Made by a program: the position numbers and the translations under genes. From Rivularia sp. PCC 7116 (GTDB lineage Bacteria > Cyanobacteriota > Cyanobacteriia > Cyanobacteriales > Nostocaceae), in assembly GCF_000316665.1 (NCBI RefSeq), contig NC_019678.1, forward strand, positions 1,364,001 to 1,428,000: a stretch of DNA of 64,000 bases, written 5' to 3'. The notes beneath the pieces are model-generated. The model was not told where the DNA came from and made no database searches. It worked only from the letters and a program-made list of their open reading frames with translations. This document shows, piece by piece, positions 9,876 to 18,709 of this stretch (the first letter of the stretch is position 1; each line of letters opens with the position of its first letter).

Positions 9876-9910
9876 GGTTAAAGGTTAAAGGTTAAAGGTT
9901 AAAGGTTAAA
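9876..9910. repeat. Exact (GGTTAAA)x5 heptamer array
   Basis: Five perfect head-to-tail copies of GGTTAAA occupy 35 bases, followed at 9921-9958 by variants of CTCCTAA. It lies in the 102-base gap between the two flanking glycosyltransferase genes. This is a classic cyanobacterial STRR. Confidence 0.9.
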
Positions 9911-9961
9911 TAGATTTAGTTCCTAACTCCTAAACTCCTAACTCCTAACTCCCTATCTCCC

Positions 9962-11254
9962 TTACCCTACCCACAATTCTTGAGCAAATCTGATAGAAAA
10001 AGTTGTGAGTAAAATCGCAAAGAAACCCATAGTCAAATATCCCCAACGTGGATGACGGGATAAGAAAATGCCGAAGGCGATGCTAACTGAAACAATACCG
10101 TAAACTATGCGACTTAGCGACCAAGTACCTCCGGAAGCTAGAACCAATGCTAAACCGCATAATCCGTAGGTTGCAGCTACGGGACTTAATTCATTACGTA
10201 ATTTCCATATTAAATAAGCACTGCCAACAACTGATACAGTATTAATTAAAGGGTCGCCAGCTACCAGCCACCAAATTAAAATTAAAGCCGCAAAACCATA
10301 GTCAACTTTTGCTTCACCGAACTTCCTACTTATGTTTTTACGGAAGCGCCATAGTAAATAACCAAGAACGACAATTAAAGCAAATAATAACGGCACTACC
10401 GGATCTTTTATTCCTCCGTGCTTCCAATTTTCAGTACCGATGCTTATTTGCATCAACATTTTCCACCAGCTTTGCCAATCAAACCCCAAAGATTCACGCC
10501 ATCCTTTCTGGGCTTCAATAAAAGCTAATGGCTCGTTGAATGTAACAGCACAATAAACACTAAATAGAAGTACTCCCGTTGCCGTAGCTAAACTGGAAAT
10601 ATAAGCAATGGTTGGTTTGCGTTGTTTCCAACATGCAATTATCAAAGCCGGTATTAATGCTAAACCTGTAGGTCTAGTTGCGGTTGCTAAGGCACCGAAA
10701 AGAGCAGTCAAGCCATATCGACTTCTGTCAAAAGCCTGCATCGCAGCAGCACTTAAAAATAAATATAAACCTTCTGTATAAATCACCCCTGCAAACATTG
10801 ATGGAGGACACCAAGCTAATACAGCAGTAGCCCATCGCGCTTCATTCTCGCTACTAAATGACTTTACCCAAAAATATACGCAGTAAATAGCCCCTAAAAA
10901 CGCCAAATTATTGACTAATAATCCCGCAATTTCAAAAGAAAAGCCTAGATTGATTAAAAGTTTAATAGTCAACGGAAACAGAGGAAAAAATGCCACATTA
11001 TGCATTTTCCCATCATTAATAAACTCATATCCTTCGCTAACTATATTTTGATACTGTACGCTATCCCAAGCGTTAAATACTTCCAACCCAAATGTAGCTG
11101 CAATGCCTCCATCTGGTGCTTGTAATAAAGGCGCAATCCCTAACATCACAACCCAAATCAACAAGCGACTGCCGAACCACATTACAGCAGGAAATAATAA
11201 TTCGTTTATGTTTGAATCTTTCTTCTTCTTTTTTAGTAACTCAACTTTCGTCAT
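9962..11254 (-). CDS. PIG-V/Gpi18-like integral membrane mannosyltransferase (second paralogue)
   Basis: The 430-residue protein is polytopic and closely parallels the product of 3093-4364: FNAWDSVQYQNIVSEGYEFINDG and VAFFPLFPLT at residues about 60-95, then WATAVLAWCPPSMFAGVIYTEG, which the paralogue has as WCPYSLYGTVIYTEG. The W-D-S-x-x-Y signature marks the PIG-V GT-C family. The N-terminus is a lysine-rich cytoplasmic stretch (KKKKK). It is the first gene of the minus-strand glycosyltransferase run. The copies at both ends of the cluster suggest duplication and two related transfer steps. Sugar and acceptor unknown. Confidence 0.8.
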   Translation of the reverse strand: MTKVELLKKKKKDSNINELLFPAVMWFGSRLLIWVVMLGIAPLLQAPDGGIAATFGLEVFNAWDSVQYQNIVSEGYEFINDGKMHNVAFFPLFPLTIKLLINLGFSFEIAGLLVNNLAFLGAIYCVYFWVKSFSSENEARWATAVLAWCPPSMFAGVIYTEGLYLFLSAAAMQAFDRSRYGLTALFGALATATRPTGLALIPALIIACWKQRKPTIAYISSLATATGVLLFSVYCAVTFNEPLAFIEAQKGWRESLGFDWQSWWKMLMQISIGTENWKHGGIKDPVVPLLFALIVVLGYLLWRFRKNISRKFGEAKVDYGFAALILIWWLVAGDPLINTVSVVGSAYLIWKLRNELSPVAATYGLCGLALVLASGGTWSLSRIVYGIVSVSIAFGIFLSRHPRWGYLTMGFFAILLTTFSIRFAQELWVG

Positions 11255-11639
11255 AAATTACAGTATAAAATGCGACTATATTCTATTGTTTTATTGATAC
11301 TTTTACGAACCAATCCCATCGCTGGCTAATTTGAGATGAGGATAAATTACCACAATTTTCAGAGATTATAAAAGCCTTTGTAGTTTAACTATTTCTTTAT
11401 AGTGCTAATGTATTATCAATGCTCAGATATAGTAGTCCAGAAGACATTTTACTGTCCTATAGTGACGGCTGCACATCAGCTTATTCCATATCTAAAGAAA
11501 TTGTTGCTTGAAAAACTGAAGATTCTAATTAAAAATCAATTATTAAAACTCCTAACTATTAACTCCTAACTTTTTATGCCTACTTTTCTAGCACCAGACA
11601 ATCTATAGTAGGGTTGTCTGTTAATGATTAATAAAAATT
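11255..11639. other. Divergent promoter region between the glycosyltransferase run and dxr
   Basis: 385 bases with no gene. The start of the minus-strand glycosyltransferase run faces left and dxr faces right, so both promoters must lie here. A CTCCTAA/CTATTAA repeat patch is present at about 11550-11575. I could not pick convincing -35/-10 boxes. Confidence 0.5.
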
Positions 11640-12836
11640 GTGAAAGCTATTACTCTTATTGGTTCTACTGGTTCTATAGGAACTCAAACTTTAGATATTG
11701 TTGCTCAATGTCCGGAACAGTTTAAGATTGTCGGGTTAGCCGCAGGGCGCAACGTAGAATTGTTAGCATCTCAGATTCGGCAGTTTCAACCGAGTATAGT
11801 CGCAATTTCTGATGAAACTAAATTATCGCAACTTAAAGAGGCAATAAAAGACGTACAGCCTCAACCAACTTTACTAGCGGGAGAAGATGGAGTTATAGAA
11901 GTTGCTCGTTATGCAGAAGCTGAAACTGTAGTTACAGGTATTGTTGGTTGTGCTGGATTATTGCCTACTATTGCTGCCATCAAAGCAGGAAAAGATATTG
12001 CTTTAGCTAATAAAGAAACTTTAATTGCTGGGGCACCAGTAGTTTTACCTCTAATCGAAAAGCATCAAGTAAAACTGCTACCCGCAGATTCAGAACATTC
12101 GGCAATTTTTCAATGTCTGCAAGGTATTCCTGAAGGCGGTTTACGCAAGATTATACTTACAGCCTCTGGTGGCGCTTTCCGCGATTGGGATGTAGCAAAA
12201 TTAGCTGATGTCACAGTAGCCGATGCTCTTAAACATCCTAATTGGTCAATGGGACGTAAAATTACAGTAGATTCGGCAACTTTAATGAATAAAGGTTTGG
12301 AAGTAATTGAAGCGCACTTCCTGTTTGGATTAGATTATGACGATATTGAAATTGTTATTCATCCCCAAAGCATCATTCATTCATTAATTGAATTGCAAGA
12401 CACTTCAGTTTTAGCTCAGTTGGGTTGGGCTGATATGCGGCTACCTCTGCTGTATGCTTTATCTTATCCAGAGCGTATTTGTACCGATTGGGAACGATTG
12501 GATTTAGTCAAAGCAGGCTCATTAACATTCCGAGAACCCAATCATCAAAAGTATCCTTGTATGAAACTCGCTTATGCCGTCGGAAAAGCCGGTGGCTCTA
12601 TGCCAGCAGTTTTAAACGCAGCCAACGAGCAAGCTGTAGCCTTATTTTTAGAAGAAAAAATCCACTTTTTAGATATTCCTCGCTGCATAGAAACAGTCTG
12701 CGATCGCCATGGAGCGCAAAATAATTCAAATCCCAATTTAGATGACATTTTAACAGCCGATAAATGGGCAAGAAAAGAAGTTATAAAGGCTGCCAATAAT
12801 TTGCAAAATGCACCGAAAGTAGTTTCGATGCGGTAA
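11640..12836 (+). CDS. dxr: 1-deoxy-D-xylulose 5-phosphate reductoisomerase
   Basis: The 398-residue protein matches DXR over its full length. The NADPH-binding loop [11 protein letters not shown] is at residues 7-17, [10 protein letters not shown] at about 122, the metal/substrate region [11 protein letters not shown] at about 149-159, and [17 protein letters not shown] at about 210-226. DXR converts DOXP to 2-C-methyl-D-erythritol 4-phosphate, the committed step of the MEP pathway that supplies carotenoids, the phytyl chain and quinone side chains. The start is a GTG; the preceding bases show no strong Shine-Dalgarno, which is common here. It is alone on this strand, with a convergent thioesterase gene 100 bases downstream. 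Confidence 0.97.
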   Translation: MKAITLIGSTGSIGTQTLDIVAQCPEQFKIVGLAAGRNVELLASQIRQFQPSIVAISDETKLSQLKEAIKDVQPQPTLLAGEDGVIEVARYAEAETVVTGIVGCAGLLPTIAAIKAGKDIALANKETLIAGAPVVLPLIEKHQVKLLPADSEHSAIFQCLQGIPEGGLRKIILTASGGAFRDWDVAKLADVTVADALKHPNWSMGRKITVDSATLMNKGLEVIEAHFLFGLDYDDIEIVIHPQSIIHSLIELQDTSVLAQLGWADMRLPLLYALSYPERICTDWERLDLVKAGSLTFREPNHQKYPCMKLAYAVGKAGGSMPAVLNAANEQAVALFLEEKIHFLDIPRCIETVCDRHGAQNNSNPNLDDILTADKWARKEVIKAANNLQNAPKVVSMR

Positions 12837-12892
12837 GGAGATGGGGAGAATGGGAGACAAGGGGATGAAGGAACAATCCGAATTTTCTAACT

Positions 12893-12933
12893 TCCCATGC
12901 CCAATGCCCCATGCCCCATGCCCAATTGCCAAT
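12893..12933. repeat. CCCATGC/CCCAATG heptamer repeats
   Basis: Tandem variants of CCCATGC and CCCAATG followed by CCAATT lie between the convergent dxr and thioesterase genes. This STRR-like tract makes short spurious frames. Confidence 0.75.
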
Positions 12934-12936
12934 TCT

Positions 12937-13434
12937 TTACTTTTTCGATGCAGTAAGTCTTGCAAAAACCTCTTTAACTCTCGGAGGTAACTGCCGCATG
13001 ATTTTACCTTTTTCTCTATCCATTGCGACTAAAGTAACCTTAGCACTGACGTATAAATCTTGCCCATCAGCTGATTGAATAGCATAATCCCAATTGATAC
13101 GAACCCCTGTAACTTCTTCCATGCGAGTTTTGACTACAGCAGCAGATCCTAACTGAAGCATCTGATGATAGCGTATTGACATTTCTACCACGGGTAACTC
13201 ACAGCCTAAAGTCACTAAATCGGTGTATTCAATCCCAATAGAGCGCAAGCATTCTATTCTAGCTTCTTCCATCCAAGCAATATAGTTACCATGCCAAACA
13301 ACACCAGCATAGTCAGTATGATGAGGTTGAACCCTCACAGGATATTTGAACCAACTTTCAGATGCGTGTAAATATTGATTATCTATAACGCCAGTCGGTA
13401 GTAGTTGCGGTTGCTGTGATTTTTCTTCGGACAT
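12937..13434 (-). CDS. Hot-dog fold acyl-CoA thioesterase (4HBT/YbgC family)
   Basis: The 165-residue protein contains the 4-hydroxybenzoyl-CoA thioesterase signature at residues about 36-62: VQPHHTDYAGVVWHGNYIAW, with the active-site Asp in HxTDYAGVV and the following conserved N-Y. The rest fits a single hot-dog domain, with about 30 extra residues at the N-terminus before the usual family start. Such enzymes hydrolyse acyl- or aroyl-CoA thioesters. In cyanobacteria one relative releases 1,4-dihydroxy-2-naphthoate for phylloquinone synthesis, but sequence reading alone does not assign that role here. Convergent with dxr; free-standing. Confidence 0.82.
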   Translation of the reverse strand: MSEEKSQQPQLLPTGVIDNQYLHASESWFKYPVRVQPHHTDYAGVVWHGNYIAWMEEARIECLRSIGIEYTDLVTLGCELPVVEMSIRYHQMLQLGSAAVVKTRMEEVTGVRINWDYAIQSADGQDLYVSAKVTLVAMDREKGKIMRQLPPRVKEVFARLTASKK

Positions 13435-14482
13435 CTTAAACTTTCTTCGCAGATGCGCGTGTAAACTAATAAAGTTTGCTTTAAATAATTTTGAACAATA
13501 TTGAGTCTAGCTTATGACTGCTTTTTTTAAGACCGCAGCATTTGGCAATTACTGTAATATACCGGATTTATTTACTGTTTGTTACAGAATTAAAATTAAA
13601 GCATGGTGAGTTTTCTCGCTTCAAGCTTTTCGCAAAGTCTGAAACTGAAATATGTCTTAACATGTTTGATGCTTTCGCGCTCAAATATTATCGATACAAG
13701 TCTTACGCAATTTTGCTTAAGGCGAACGAAACATAAAAATCAAAATATTGCCTTGAAGGCATTTGATTTAAATAGTATTTTAGAATACAATGTTTTTGGG
13801 TAAATTCAGTTACACAGCCCAGCCATCTTGAACACGGCTTTCTTTATATGACAGGCATTTTATGTAATTATTCGGATAAAAACATGCGGCACTATACTGC
13901 TAGTAATGCGCTGTTAGCTGTTAAGGTGAGAGGTTTGCGAACGCTACTTGGGCTTAGCAATCTGACGGTTTTAAGAATTGCAGACCAAACTAGGAAACTA
14001 TTTACATAGCTAGAAGTAAACTATGTATTGTACTACATGCAATTGATAAACAAGTTACTTTTATTACGGCTATAGACAAGCACTGATTTACATGTTTTAT
14101 GTTTTGGTAATTTTCATTGGTAGCCTCAATTACATTACCTACATCAAAAGCTTAAAGTTTACTTTGCTCAAAAAAATGATGCGATCGGCAGATGTTACAA
14201 AGTCGCCAACCAATATATTTCAGTACATCCGTGCGATGTCTCCTTAGACTCCAGAAAAATTTCCCATGTTTTGATGGAAAGGCAGATAAAGATTTAGCAG
14301 CCTTCTTGTCTAAGCAGCACGATTATTTAGATTACCTAATGCCCTACAAGGATTTAGAGTAATGTCTAATTAATAGTTCGTCTCATTAACTATGAACTTG
14401 AAACATTACTGAGTTCCTTTGGGAAGAGAGCAAGTCAATGACAGCACTACCGAAGATGTAAGCTACCTTGATTTGGGCTTGC
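13435..14482. other. Intergenic region of about 1.05 kb
   Basis: Two overlapping short frames around 13.54-13.80 kb have no ribosome binding site, no domain and poor composition, and I do not accept them. I found no tRNA, no strong hairpin and no recognisable gene relic. Confidence 0.5.
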
Positions 14483-14830
14483 TTAACATCGCTTTGCGAG
14501 AGCTTTAGCATTAGTACAAGCTTCAATTGGTGGATGCTTAACTATATTCGCAAGTTCCTGTAGCTGGTTAACTGCTTCAGCGCCTTCCAACTTCATTAGT
14601 TCGCGATCGTCACGCATTTCAGTCCAAGTTATACCGTAATCGGATACTAGAAATCTAATCAAATGATTTTCACCCAAACTAACCATAAACGAAGCACTAT
14701 TCATTTGGTCGCCGCAGGTATAGCAAGACGCGGGATACCCACGTCTCTCTAGAACAATGGCTAAGGCTTGTAAGTTCATTACTAAGTCTTGAACGAACTG
14801 CCGGTGTTGTTGCGCTAATCTTAGAAACAC
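14483..14830 (-). CDS. Small conserved cyanobacterial protein, DUF1815-like
   Basis: The 115-residue protein begins MFLRLAQQHRQFVQDLV and contains SCYTCGDQMNSASFMVSLGE and LVSDYGITWTEMRDDREL. I recognise this as the cyanobacterial family DUF1815 from memory; its function is not known. The start is a GTG preceded by GGAGGAT four bases upstream, a strong ribosome binding site that fixes the start. No signal peptide or membrane helix; it should be a cytoplasmic alpha/beta protein. It stands alone, with about 1 kb of non-coding DNA on each side, which suggests its own regulation. Confidence 0.75.
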   Translation of the reverse strand: MFLRLAQQHRQFVQDLVMNLQALAIVLERRGYPASCYTCGDQMNSASFMVSLGENHLIRFLVSDYGITWTEMRDDRELMKLEGAEAVNQLQELANIVKHPPIEACTNAKALAKRC

Positions 14831-15737
14831 TTTTATCCTCCAAACACCACAATCATTTTAATCTCTTTTATATTTTTTTTAGATTTTCTCATCAAATGGT
14901 ATTGTAAACTAATCATTACAAATATCCACAAACGATAAAACCGAAAAATGACTACCTTGGAAATGGTAGTTTAGTCCGACGATTCGTGCCGTATCATAAT
15001 ATTCACTTTACGATCTAAAAATTTCCGACACGATTTGTTAAATTTGACTTATTAATCTATATTGTCGAGACCCGGATAGATACTGACAATATAAATCCGC
15101 TATCACATTAACTCATATTTGCTAGAAGTCAACCACAAAAAATACGCAAATAATATGGTTATCGACTTTTAGCTGCTAGAAATACAGAGATTTATTGTTC
15201 AATTGACTTTTTGCTTCATTTTTTGTTACCAATAATCAACAAAATCTTTCTGCTTTGACTTTAGTAGGTTGATTTAAGTTTCTCTTTAAGGAAAAACTTA
15301 AGTTAATAAAGTCTTTAAAGTTCTATAGCTAAACCTCTTCAATAGTTTGCTGTAGTCTATAACTTGTACGTAAGAAAAACCGAATAGATTTAGCCTTGAA
15401 CAACAAGAGTCTCCGGTTCTCGTTGATAATAGTGTAATTTATTTGCTATAACCGATTTGAGTTTTACATTCAATTGAGAATTAGGTTGCAATTAAAACTT
15501 AAGGATAACCAAATAATCTAAGTCTACGGTGCCAATTCGGCAAAATCATATTTAAATCTTTATAAAAATGTATATTTAGTTACGATTTAACCAAAAAAAC
15601 AACATGTATATAGGTAGCTTACGAAAGGTTGATCGAGAAATAATACCGATGGACACAAGCAAGCGATCGCCATGCATTAGATAACTAAATAGTTAGATTA
15701 GCAATCACTATCTTTTTATAAAAAGTATAGACATTAA
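14831..15737. other. Intergenic region of about 900 bases
   Basis: AT-rich, no credible frame. One HIP1 site (GCGATCGC) lies at about 15664. The promoter of the DUF1815-like gene must be near 14850-14950. Nothing else recognised. Confidence 0.5.
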
Positions 15738-15771
15738 AAAATCGTATTGCCGATATTTGCAATACGATTTT
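15738..15771 (-). terminator. Rho-independent terminator of the DUF2839-like gene
   Basis: A perfect 13-bp stem (15738-15750 with 15759-15771) with an 8-base loop. On the minus strand the stem is followed by T residues (TTTTTTAATG). It lies 37 bases after the stop of the 70-residue gene. Confidence 0.85.
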
Positions 15772-15807
15772 CATCAGTTTGACAATGATAACTCTGTTCT
15801 AAAAGGT

Positions 15808-16020
15808 TTAGATTACTTCCCACCAGCCAAAAGCCGGACCGATAAAACGAACTGTTACCCAAAGGGCAATCATGAGATATATGCCAATCCAGGCACCCCG
15901 AGTAGTCCAATTAACAAACTGTTCTGCTTGCTTTTTAGTTATCGGAACCCAAGGTAAAATACGAGGGGATTGACCGTAATCATTTCCTAGTGAAGCTTTA
16001 CGCCGCTTTGCTTCGCCCAT
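15808..16020 (-). CDS. Small single-pass membrane protein, DUF2839-like
   Basis: The 70-residue protein starts MGEAKRRKASLG, a basic cytoplasmic head, and has one membrane helix (about residues 42-62: RGAWIGIYLMIALWVTVRF) ending in FIGPAFGWWEVI. I recognise the pattern as the cyanobacterial family DUF2839; no function is known. A clean hairpin terminator follows it. The gene is monocistronic, and its upstream side borders a decayed transposase end. Confidence 0.82.
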   Translation of the reverse strand: MGEAKRRKASLGNDYGQSPRILPWVPITKKQAEQFVNWTTRGAWIGIYLMIALWVTVRFIGPAFGWWEVI

Positions 16021-16084
16021 AGCTGAGATTAAAGATAATAGTAGATCGTGTAGAAATACTTCCTATCGCAGATCGAAGACCTTT

Positions 16085-16272
16085 TGACATTCCCCATGCT
16101 TAAAAAACAGGGATTCTCAGTTCATCGCCGCAACTTGCTTTAACAAAGTTTCCTCAGTCAAAGTCGAGCTTGCAACTCCCCGAGCATTAATTCGGGAATG
16201 CCCTCCCCTACTCGTACCAGACTTATTTCGTTGCCTGCCTGTGAAATAAATCATAACATAGGCGGTGGCAGG
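16085..16272 (-). pseudogene. Relic of the 3' end of an IS200/IS605-type tnpB gene
   Basis: On the minus strand a frame of about 51 codons runs from 16272 to the stop at 16117 and ends with VASSTLTEETLLKQVAAMN; an overlapping frame reads AGNEISLVRVGEGIPEL. Both look like the C-terminal tails of cyanobacterial TnpB proteins as I remember them. Just beyond the stop, on the same strand, GAATCCC...GGGGAATGT forms the small end-hairpin typical of IS200/IS605 elements (16087-16116). No catalytic domain remains. Recognition is from memory of such tails, so moderate confidence. Confidence 0.45.
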
Positions 16273-16669
16273 TTAAAACCTAAGATTAGCTTTCATTCCT
16301 AAGCTTAAGAGATGAGAATTTAGTCCTAAGTCTCTCCGCTACGGACACATTAGGTTAGCGCAAACAGCATTTTTCTTATAAAACCATATTGAACTACAGG
16401 TTTTATAAATAAATGTTTAGTTAGATTAAGAAGACTAAATTATTATTGCTATTTAAGTTGCTAGCTTTTCAAGCGTTTTACCGCGTTGCTTTAGAAGTCA
16501 ATTCAATTATATTCACAATTATTAATAATTATTTACATTTATTGTTTAAAATAATAAATATAAATTATCATCTAACTCTTTAGATTAATTTTCCAAGCCG
16601 AGAGTATTTAAGTAATATTCCTTAAATATATTAGTCAACTTTGCATCATTTAGGCTAGCTAGGAAGCGT
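16273..16669. other. Intergenic region upstream of the PAS histidine kinase
   Basis: About 400 bases, very AT-rich toward 16500-16570. It may contain further decayed transposon DNA at its left end. No gene seen; the kinase promoter should be here. Confidence 0.45.
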
Positions 16670-18361
16670 TTGATGAAAAACTCAAAATCTTTAGATCTAA
16701 AAGCTACGGATATAAAGCAAGAAGAAAAGCCATTACAACAATTTTTGCAATTGATTTCTGATTTGTGGTGCATGGTTACAGAAGATGGTTGCTATCAACA
16801 GTTGAATGGCGATCGCTGGAAAAGTTTGTTGGGGTGGAATGAATCCGAGTTGATATCGAAACCGATGCTAACAATTGTTCACCCAGAAGATAGAGAAGCA
16901 ATTTCCCAGGCTTTGTCTGAATTGATTAAAAATCAAGTTATAGAGTTGAAAGCGCGCTATCTTCACCATGATGGAAGCTTTCGCTGGATTTCTTGGAGAA
17001 TTAATAAAAATGAAGATGAAATTATTTGCGGTATAGGTAAAGAAATAACCCTTGATGAATTGCAAAGTTTAGTAAATCATCAAGATACGGGTGAAATTAT
17101 CAAATGTAATGGTGAAAAAATTGATTTTATCAAAGAAAAAATACAGAATATTCAGCAAGAACTTCAGTTATTGCAAGGCGAATATCAACAAAAATCAATA
17201 AGCTGCCTGGGTTCAAATAGTAATAATAATTTGGTATATTATACATTTAATAAGCAACCTAATGACAGTTTTAATTGTGAAAAGTTTTATAAGTCTCTTT
17301 TAAAAAAAGATTACGAACCGAAGACTTTAGAAAAAATAATTAGTAATATAAACCAAGGAATATTATTGCTTGATAGTAAATACCATATTATTTTAGCTAA
17401 TCACAATGCTAAAAATTATTTAAAGATAATTGCACAAGTAGGTAGTAATAATAGATTAAATGAAATTGCTGGAAACAGTATAGAAGATTTGATTCATAGC
17501 ACTGAAGAAAATAAAATTCACAAGCTTATTCTTCAGTATTGTCCCGATAGCATTTTAGAAATAGTCGTTCAATTAATTGAACCTAAACAAGAGCATAATC
17601 AATGGTTGGTGACAATTCATAATATTAGCGTTGTCGGGCAACTTGATTTAGATGTTCGTAAAGCATTAGAAAAAGAGAAAGAAATTAATCTTCTAAAATC
17701 AAACGTTGTAAATACAGTATCTCACGAATATAGAACGCCTTTAACAAATATTATTTTGGGTGTGCAATTACTCAAAAAATATCATGGCAACCTAGATAGT
17801 AAGCGTCAAATGCGCTGCTTGCAACATATTGAAACTTCTGGCAAATACATGATGCATTTAGTAGATAATATGTTGCTCGTCAATAAAGCTAAATCAGGAA
17901 AGCTGGAAGTGCATCGTAGTTCGTTAGATTTGATATCATTTATAGAGCAATTAGTAGAAGAGTATAAATTGGTTCTAGATACCGATTGTACTATTAATTT
18001 TATCCACGAATGCTCTTGTTTAGAAGCGAATTTAGACTCAAATATACTACGTCAAATTCTGACAAACTTACTCTCTAATGCAATTAAATATTCTCCAAAC
18101 GGTGGAGAAGTCAATTTAAATTTAGCCTACAGCGATGGTGTTGTTTTATTCCAGGTATCAGATAAAGGAATTGGCATTCACAAACAAGACAATCAAAAGC
18201 TATTTGAAAGTTTTCAGCGAGGTAGTAATGCAGGCACAATTAGGGGAACTGGTTTAGGATTAGCGATTGTCAAAAAATGCGTAGAGCTACATGGCGGGGA
18301 AATCTGGTTTGATTCAGTTGTCGGCAAAGGTACAAATTTTTATGTCAAACTGCCTTGTTAA
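16670..18361 (+). CDS. PAS-PAS sensor histidine kinase
   Basis: The 563-residue protein has a first PAS domain at residues about 22-128 (VTEDGCYQQLNGDRWKSLLG and FRWISWRIN), a linker with coiled-coil potential (about 140-170), a second degenerate PAS at about 220-325 (ILLLDSKYHIILANHNAKNY), then HisKA with the phospho-acceptor His352 in NTVSHEYRTPL, and a HATPase domain with N-box LTNLLSNAIKYS, G1 DKGIGIH and G2 GTGLGLAIVKK. There is no membrane segment, receiver or GAF domain, so it is a soluble kinase sensing through PAS. No response regulator gene is adjacent; it is an orphan, as is usual in large cyanobacterial genomes. The first of two adjacent ATG codons is used here. Confidence 0.92.
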   Translation: MMKNSKSLDLKATDIKQEEKPLQQFLQLISDLWCMVTEDGCYQQLNGDRWKSLLGWNESELISKPMLTIVHPEDREAISQALSELIKNQVIELKARYLHHDGSFRWISWRINKNEDEIICGIGKEITLDELQSLVNHQDTGEIIKCNGEKIDFIKEKIQNIQQELQLLQGEYQQKSISCLGSNSNNNLVYYTFNKQPNDSFNCEKFYKSLLKKDYEPKTLEKIISNINQGILLLDSKYHIILANHNAKNYLKIIAQVGSNNRLNEIAGNSIEDLIHSTEENKIHKLILQYCPDSILEIVVQLIEPKQEHNQWLVTIHNISVVGQLDLDVRKALEKEKEINLLKSNVVNTVSHEYRTPLTNIILGVQLLKKYHGNLDSKRQMRCLQHIETSGKYMMHLVDNMLLVNKAKSGKLEVHRSSLDLISFIEQLVEEYKLVLDTDCTINFIHECSCLEANLDSNILRQILTNLLSNAIKYSPNGGEVNLNLAYSDGVVLFQVSDKGIGIHKQDNQKLFESFQRGSNAGTIRGTGLGLAIVKKCVELHGGEIWFDSVVGKGTNFYVKLPC

Positions 18362-18709
18362 ATTGAAATAAAAGCAACTTATGCGATTAAATTATTCTGA
18401 TAACTATTATCCTTAAGCTTTTAACCAAAAAGTAAACAAAGCTTAATTCCCTTTGATGTAATTTATATTGATTATCTTAATATTAAGTAACAAATAAAAG
18501 CTTGATAAAAACCAAAACCTAAACAATACTAGTTGCAAAAGTATTGAAAAGTATTTTTACTTAAAATTTTAATCCGATACCGAGAAAAATAATTTCAGTG
18601 AGTATTGGAACTATGCTGATTATATGCTGTTCATCAGGTATAGTTTTGCATGGGTTTAAAGCCACTCGGCTAACCTCCTCGGCACCTACATCATACGCGT
18701 AAATTAAAG
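18362..18709. other. Intergenic region between the kinase and the SLH protein
   Basis: 348 AT-rich bases. Near 18660-18690 the GC-richer stretch CTCGGCTAACCTCCTCGGC contains two copies of CTCGGC. No gene or clear terminator seen. Confidence 0.4.

Noticed and set aside
9876-9910. Short tandem heptamers considered as a CRISPR-like array
   Set aside because: Units are 7 bases in direct contact, with no spacers and no cas genes; they are cyanobacterial STRRs.
13542-13803. Two overlapping short plus-strand frames
   Set aside because: Different frames of the same AT-rich DNA, no ribosome binding site, no recognisable sequence feature.
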